Below are positions 59,954 to 64,000 of a DNA stretch of 64,000 nucleotides, piece by piece. The stretch's first letter is position 1. The number at the start of each line of letters is the position of its first letter. This DNA is from an uncultured Porphyromonadaceae bacterium. GTDB lineage: Bacteria > Bacteroidota > Bacteroidia > Bacteroidales > Muribaculaceae. The stretch is taken from positions 62,001 to 126,000 of the forward strand of contig CANOLV010000001.1 in assembly GCA_947567425.1 (NCBI GenBank). The letters run 5' to 3'. Made by a program: the position numbers and the translations under genes. The notes under the pieces are model-generated. The model did not search any database and was not told the DNA's origin. It saw only the letters and a list, made by a program, of their open reading frames with translations.

Positions 59954-60787
59954 ATGGCGATATTGGACAAGGAGACAGTAAAATCCCCGCAACGCTCACG
60001 GTTAGGCTTAAGCATCGACCGCGGATTCCTGCACGTCATGGTCAAGGACTCCATAGCCGATGCCCCGCTATATGCCGGATTTCCGCTCGACATGAGCGTC
60101 GGATCGGAATCAAAGGCTCTGGAAGAGATAATATACAGTAACCCTATCCTGCTGTCGGACTTTGCAGGCGTCGACGTGACCCTGCGGTCGGCCGACTTCA
60201 TCCTGATACCGGACGAAGCGGCAGACGGCGGCATCGAATTCTGCGAGACACTGGTCAACGCGTCGGTGGCCGACGGCGACTCCGAACGGCTCACCACCAT
60301 TGAATCGCCTATAGGCAGATGCGGATGCACGCTGCTGGCAAAGGAGTCGCGCGAACTCGTCGACTTTATACGGCGCACCTTCAACAACCCCACGATCAAG
60401 CATTCGCTCGCCGTACTCGCCGACCACTTCGCCCGCAACTCAGCGCTCGGATCGTCGGGAAAAATGCACGTGCATCTGCACGACGACAGTCTTGACATAG
60501 CCATTTTCGGAGAAAACGGGCTATCGTTGCTGAACACGTTTGCATATACCGACCCTATGGATGCCGTGTACTATATCATGGCCACCCGCTCTGCGCTGGA
60601 CATCGAACAGACCTCAGGCGAACTGTTCATCTCCGGCGACCCCCAGTTGCGGAATGCCGTCACCCCCATATTAAGAGAGTATCTGGGCTACGTCATGCCG
60701 ATGGTGCTTCCTGCGCAAGTGATCCGCGCGGGGGCCCCAGCCATGGAAGCCCCTTTTGACTTAACACTATTAATGCTATGCGAATAA
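59954..60787 (+). CDS. DUF3822 family protein
   Basis: A 277-residue cytoplasmic protein with no signal peptide. Its two similar halves (about 15-130 and 150-270) each carry beta strands around a helix, for example RLGLSIDRGFLHVMVKD and HVHLHDDSLDIAIFGENGL. This is compatible with an actin/ASKHA-like fold, as suggested for DUF3822; that is inference. It overlaps rsmD by ten bases, and this pairing is common in Bacteroidales. The function is unknown. Confidence 0.85.
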   Translation: MAILDKETVKSPQRSRLGLSIDRGFLHVMVKDSIADAPLYAGFPLDMSVGSESKALEEIIYSNPILLSDFAGVDVTLRSADFILIPDEAADGGIEFCETLVNASVADGDSERLTTIESPIGRCGCTLLAKESRELVDFIRRTFNNPTIKHSLAVLADHFARNSALGSSGKMHVHLHDDSLDIAIFGENGLSLLNTFAYTDPMDAVYYIMATRSALDIEQTSGELFISGDPQLRNAVTPILREYLGYVMPMVLPAQVIRAGAPAMEAPFDLTLLMLCE

Positions 60788-61320
60788 TCCGAGGCAAATT
60801 CGGCCGTCGGCGCTTCAATGTGCCGACCAACATATCCGCGCGTCCCACCACTGACTTCGCGCGCGAAAACATATTCAACGTCATCGACAATCTTATAGAC
60901 CTTGAAGGATGCGACGCGCTCGACCTATTTGCAGGCACCGGCGCCATCAGCTTTGAATTTCTGTCGCGCGAATGCCGCACTGTGACAGCTGTGGAAAAGG
61001 CCGCCACTCAATTCAGGTTCATCAAAGAGGTGGCGCAACAGCTCAACGTGAACAACTTACGGCTGGTGCGCGGCGACGTGTTCAAATATATAAGCACCTG
61101 CGACCAGACGTTCGACATCATCTTTGCCGATCCACCATACGACCTGCCCAACTTCGCCGACGTACCGAAGGCCATACTTGAAAGCTCAATGCTTAAAGAA
61201 GGCACATTAGTTATCGTCGAACATTCCAAGGCCTACGACTTCTCGTCACTGCCCCACTTCATGGAACACCGGGCATACGGATCTGTCAATTTTTCCATAT
61301 TCCAAATAAACAGCATCTGA
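60778..61320 (+). CDS. rsmD: 16S rRNA (guanine(966)-N2)-methyltransferase
   Basis: Methylates G966 of 16S rRNA. The 180-residue product has the RsmD N-terminus RIIRGKFGRRRFNVPTN, the RPTTDFARENIFNVI helix, and the SAM-binding motif ALDLFAGTGAISFEFLSRE. The catalytic DPPY is in IIFADPPYDLPN. Length matches the family (about 180-200). The start overlaps the DUF3822 gene by ten bases. Its stop overlaps the next start in TGATG (61318-61322), so the three genes are translationally linked. Confidence 0.95.
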   Translation: MRIIRGKFGRRRFNVPTNISARPTTDFARENIFNVIDNLIDLEGCDALDLFAGTGAISFEFLSRECRTVTAVEKAATQFRFIKEVAQQLNVNNLRLVRGDVFKYISTCDQTFDIIFADPPYDLPNFADVPKAILESSMLKEGTLVIVEHSKAYDFSSLPHFMEHRAYGSVNFSIFQINSI

Positions 61321-62654
61321 TGAACAAACCACTTGCACTGTCACTTTGCGTGGCACTCCTTGCCCTACCGTATCTCTTAAAGTCATGCCCGAAAGCTCAG
61401 GCCGAACCGTCAATCACGTCAAGACTCGTCAAAGTGGCCGACAACGGATGGAGCGACAATTCAGTCAATACCACAGTGTTCCGCAACAGTCCGCTGGCTA
61501 CATTCGGCGACAACCAGTATGTCAGCTACTACGACTCCGACGGATACCTTACGCTGGGCCGACGCAACCTGAACGACACCGTATGGACCGTAAGCCGCAC
61601 CCAGTACACAGGAAATGTCAACGACGCACATAACGTGATCAGCATGGCGGTCGACGGCGACGGCTATCTGCACCTGTCGTTTGACCATCACGGACATCCG
61701 CTTAAATACTGCCGCTCGACCGCTCCTGAAAGCCTGCAGTTAGGCGAGCTGGAGCCGATGACCGGCATCGACGAAGGCAACGTCACCTATCCCGAATTCT
61801 ACACATTGAAAAACGGCGACATACTGTTTGCCTACCGGTCCGGATCATCCGGGCGCGGCAATCTGGTGATGAACCGCTACGACATCCGGCAAAAGAGCTG
61901 GAGCCGAGTGCAGGACATATTGATCGACGGTGAAGACGAACGCAATGCATACTGGCAACTGTATGTCGACGCGCAGGGAGTCATACATGTGTCGTGGGTG
62001 TGGCGCGAGACATGGCTTGTCGAGACCAACCACGATCTATGCTATGCACGTTCACGCGACAACGGCATGACGTGGGAACGGTCGGACGGTACTCCGTACC
62101 AACTCCCCATAAACCAGACCAACGCCGAATATGCATGGCGCATACCCCAGAACTCCGAGCTAATCAACCAGACCAGCATGTGTACCGACACCGCCGGCAA
62201 TCCGTACATAGCCACATATTGGCGCGACGCTGACAGCGACGTGCCGCAATACCGGCTCGTATGGCACGACGGCGAAAAGTGGCAGTCGCGGCAGGTGGGC
62301 GAGCGCACGCAACCCTTCTCGCTCTCAGGAGGAGGCACAAAGATGATACCCATAGCACGTCCGCGGATGGCGGTCGACGGCGACGACATATTCTATCTGA
62401 TGCGCGATGCCGAACGTGGAGGCAAGGTGTCGCTGGCCCATACCTCGGAAGGAGCCGACGGCGAATGGACCATCACCGATCTGACCGACTTCTCCGTAGA
62501 CGCCTGGGAGCCTTCGATCGACACCGAACTCTGGAAACATGGACACCGGCTCCACGTGTTCGTTCAGCCTACGGTACAAGGCGACGGCGAGACCACGATC
62601 AAAAACGGTCCCAAACCGATCTATGTGCTTGAAATAGAAAAATCACCCATCTAA
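61320..62654 (+). CDS. Secreted BNR-4 beta-propeller protein (possible lyase/rhamnosidase)
   Basis: A 444-residue exported protein with an N-terminal signal (MNKPLALSLCVALLALPYLL, cleavage near AQAE). It carries repeated propeller-blade segments: QYVSYYDSDGYLTLGRRNL, NVISMAVDGDGYLHLSFDHHG, GDILFAYRSGSSGRGNLVM and IHVSWVWRETWLVETNHDL. BNR-4 propellers of this kind include ulvan and rhamnogalacturonan-side-chain lyases and alpha-L-rhamnosidases of GH145; the pattern suits one of these, but the active site cannot be fixed by eye. It starts in the TGATG overlap with rsmD and is followed by a GH51 gene, supporting a role in pectin or arabinogalactan breakdown. Confidence 0.8.
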   Translation: MNKPLALSLCVALLALPYLLKSCPKAQAEPSITSRLVKVADNGWSDNSVNTTVFRNSPLATFGDNQYVSYYDSDGYLTLGRRNLNDTVWTVSRTQYTGNVNDAHNVISMAVDGDGYLHLSFDHHGHPLKYCRSTAPESLQLGELEPMTGIDEGNVTYPEFYTLKNGDILFAYRSGSSGRGNLVMNRYDIRQKSWSRVQDILIDGEDERNAYWQLYVDAQGVIHVSWVWRETWLVETNHDLCYARSRDNGMTWERSDGTPYQLPINQTNAEYAWRIPQNSELINQTSMCTDTAGNPYIATYWRDADSDVPQYRLVWHDGEKWQSRQVGERTQPFSLSGGGTKMIPIARPRMAVDGDDIFYLMRDAERGGKVSLAHTSEGADGEWTITDLTDFSVDAWEPSIDTELWKHGHRLHVFVQPTVQGDGETTIKNGPKPIYVLEIEKSPI

Positions 62655-62678
62655 CTAATAACCAATTATTACTATCCA

Positions 62679-64000
62679 ATGAAATTAAAACATCTGACAC
62701 CATTACTACTATTGCCCGCAATAGCCTTAGTACAGTGCAAACCAAACGGGACGAATGCCGGCACCGACAACCATGCCACACTCCCCGACAGTGTGGACAT
62801 GCTCGCTTATTCCGCGGCCAACGGCACTACCGGACTCCGCCTTGCCTGGCGCTCCGACGCCAACGCCGACTGGCACAAGATAGGGCCGAACTATAACTTC
62901 GTAAACTCCGACTTCGGTCCTTGGGGAAGCCACAAAAAGATGTTCAATCCCTCGCTGACACGCAACGACGACGGTTCATGGACCGCCGCATGGATCGCCG
63001 ACACCACCGGTGCGGTACTCGCCACCGTGTCGTCGCCCGACTTGAAGGAATGGCGTTCGCAACGCTACGAAATGACCCCCTCGGCTGAACGCTCGGCCTC
63101 GACCATGTATGTAGTCGACGGCGACACCGTCAAGGGAAATGTCATCAAAGTACCGGGCGTATTGATAAACGACCTTGAACTTTTCACCAGCCAGCGCAAT
63201 GCCCTCGGCAAGCTTTACGGCGAACGCATGAAAGACGACGCCGAGCGGTTTGCCGGACTTGAGTCGCCGACCTACGTGATCAAAGCCCGTCCGTCGAAAG
63301 CCTACCCCATCACCGACAAACTTATGGGAATATTCTTCGAGGACATCAACTACGCGGCAGACGGTGGACTCTACGCCGAACTTGTACAGAACCGCGACTT
63401 TGAGTATGCACCTACCGACCGAGGCAATGACAGCAACTGGAACTCGATGACAGCATGGACCGTAGAAGGCGACGCCAAACACTCCATCAAGACCGAGAAC
63501 CCCATCCACGCCAACAATCCCCACTACATAAGCCTCGAGCTTGAAAAGCCGGGAACCACTCTGTCAAACAGCGGCTTTGACGGCATACCCGTAAAAGCCG
63601 GAGAGACTTACGACCTGTCGATGCGCCTCCGCACCTCGGCCGACTCTAAGATCAATGTCAGCCTGACCGACACCACCGGCACCACCGTGGCCTCAGCCGT
63701 CATCGACGTAAAGGGTGCTGCCGGATGGCAGACAGTAGATGCCTCGATGACACCGCAGAACGCATGCACTGAGACGGTGCTCAACATCACCCCCGAGACT
63801 GCCGGCACATATGACATCGACTTAGTGTCGCTCTTCCCCCGCAACACCTTCAAAGGCCGCAAGAACGGCCTGCGCCAGGATCTGGCCCAGACTCTGGCCG
63901 ACCTCAAGCCCCAATTCGTGCGCTTCCCCGGCGGATGCGTGGCCCACGGCAACGGAGTTGACAACATCTATGACTGGAAAGGCTCCATCGGACCTCTCGA
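62679..64000 (+). CDS. GH51 alpha-L-arabinofuranosidase-type lipoprotein (3' end beyond window)
   Basis: Open from ATG 62679 to the window end (440 codons, no stop). A lipobox ALVQC (Cys20) follows the signal. Residues about 40-135 form an added domain with blade-like sequence (GLRLAWRSDANADWHKIGP, SWTAAWIADTTGAVL), not part of the catalytic domain. The GH51 catalytic region starts near residue 198 (YVIKARPSKAYPITDKLMG, then FFEDINYAADGGLYAELVQN). A carbohydrate-binding-like insertion (about 255-400) follows, then the conserved FVRFPGGCVAHGNGVDNIY. The acid/base and nucleophile glutamates lie beyond the window. It acts on arabinose side chains. It lies 24 bases after the BNR-4 gene, likely the same transcript. 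Confidence 0.88.
   Translation, partial: MKLKHLTPLLLLPAIALVQCKPNGTNAGTDNHATLPDSVDMLAYSAANGTTGLRLAWRSDANADWHKIGPNYNFVNSDFGPWGSHKKMFNPSLTRNDDGSWTAAWIADTTGAVLATVSSPDLKEWRSQRYEMTPSAERSASTMYVVDGDTVKGNVIKVPGVLINDLELFTSQRNALGKLYGERMKDDAERFAGLESPTYVIKARPSKAYPITDKLMGIFFEDINYAADGGLYAELVQNRDFEYAPTDRGNDSNWNSMTAWTVEGDAKHSIKTENPIHANNPHYISLELEKPGTTLSNSGFDGIPVKAGETYDLSMRLRTSADSKINVSLTDTTGTTVASAVIDVKGAAGWQTVDASMTPQNACTETVLNITPETAGTYDIDLVSLFPRNTFKGRKNGLRQDLAQTLADLKPQFVRFPGGCVAHGNGVDNIYDWKGSIGPL

Overview
The window is chromosomal DNA of a Bacteroidota (order Bacteroidales) bacterium, most probably a gut species near Muribaculaceae. The order-level call rests on recurrent TAnnTTTG promoter elements upstream of genes and RNA genes, a gldE-gldD pair, a fimbrillin locus, Bacteroidetes-type lptD, lysS and glmU-like genes, and many secreted glycan-degrading lipoproteins. 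The family-level guess is inference only. No rRNA, CRISPR array, insertion sequence or integrase was found. The only trace of mobile DNA is a broken KilA-N gene fragment near 16.7 kb.

Layout. 0.1-7.5 kb: a BACON-like lipoprotein and a 1990-residue GLUG-repeat surface protein. 7.6-11.8 kb: lysS-gpsA and pgi. 11.9-17.8 kb: a GH-A clan hydrolase, a small membrane protein, a GH3 beta-glucosidase, a decayed stretch and an outer-membrane barrel protein. 17.9-22.3 kb: an unknown two-gene cassette, a MalY/PatB-type lyase, a DUF2807 repeat protein, upp and a phosphopantetheinyl transferase. 22.3-25.8 kb: gldD and gldE, a tRNA-Glu/rpsT/tRNA-Glu operon, and a queuosine-precursor transporter behind a preQ1-I riboswitch. 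25.9-28.6 kb: a DUF5119/fimbrillin pair, the SRP RNA gene and a small unknown protein. 28.7-35.8 kb: rnhB, an atypical response regulator, a DUF4294 protein, nadB, a Gly/Pro-rich lipoprotein, argS and a Bax-inhibitor-like membrane protein. 35.8-43.5 kb: two DUF3857/transglutaminase-type proteins, a Crp-family regulator and lptD. 43.9-56.4 kb: C69 peptidase, queF, GH92, GH28, glmU-like, queA, a heparinase II/III-type lyase and a small winged-helix protein. 56.4-64 kb: acyltransferase, tRNA-Pro, an Ig-like lipoprotein, DUF3822-rsmD, a BNR-4 propeller protein and the start of a GH51 arabinofuranosidase.

How the parts fit. Housekeeping genes for translation (lysS, argS, rpsT, three tRNAs, rsmD, queF, queA), central metabolism (pgi, gpsA, nadB, upp) and envelope building (lptD, gldD/E) alternate with secreted enzymes for plant or host glycans (GH3, GH5-like, GH28, GH51, GH92, a polysaccharide lyase, a BNR-4 protein). 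No susC/susD pair is present, so these enzymes are not a classical complete polysaccharide-utilisation locus here.

The most notable signals are the preQ1-I riboswitch ending at the start codon of the queuosine-precursor transporter, a receiver domain whose phospho-acceptor Asp is Asn, an uncharacterised translationally coupled gene pair with its own promoter, the frameshifted KilA-N relic, a perfect palindrome spanning the promoter of the lyase gene, and a paired active/inactive transglutaminase-like arrangement. Mapping TAnnTTTG elements also corrects several start codons (lysS, lptD, the DUF2807 gene, the lipoprotein at 57.8 kb).
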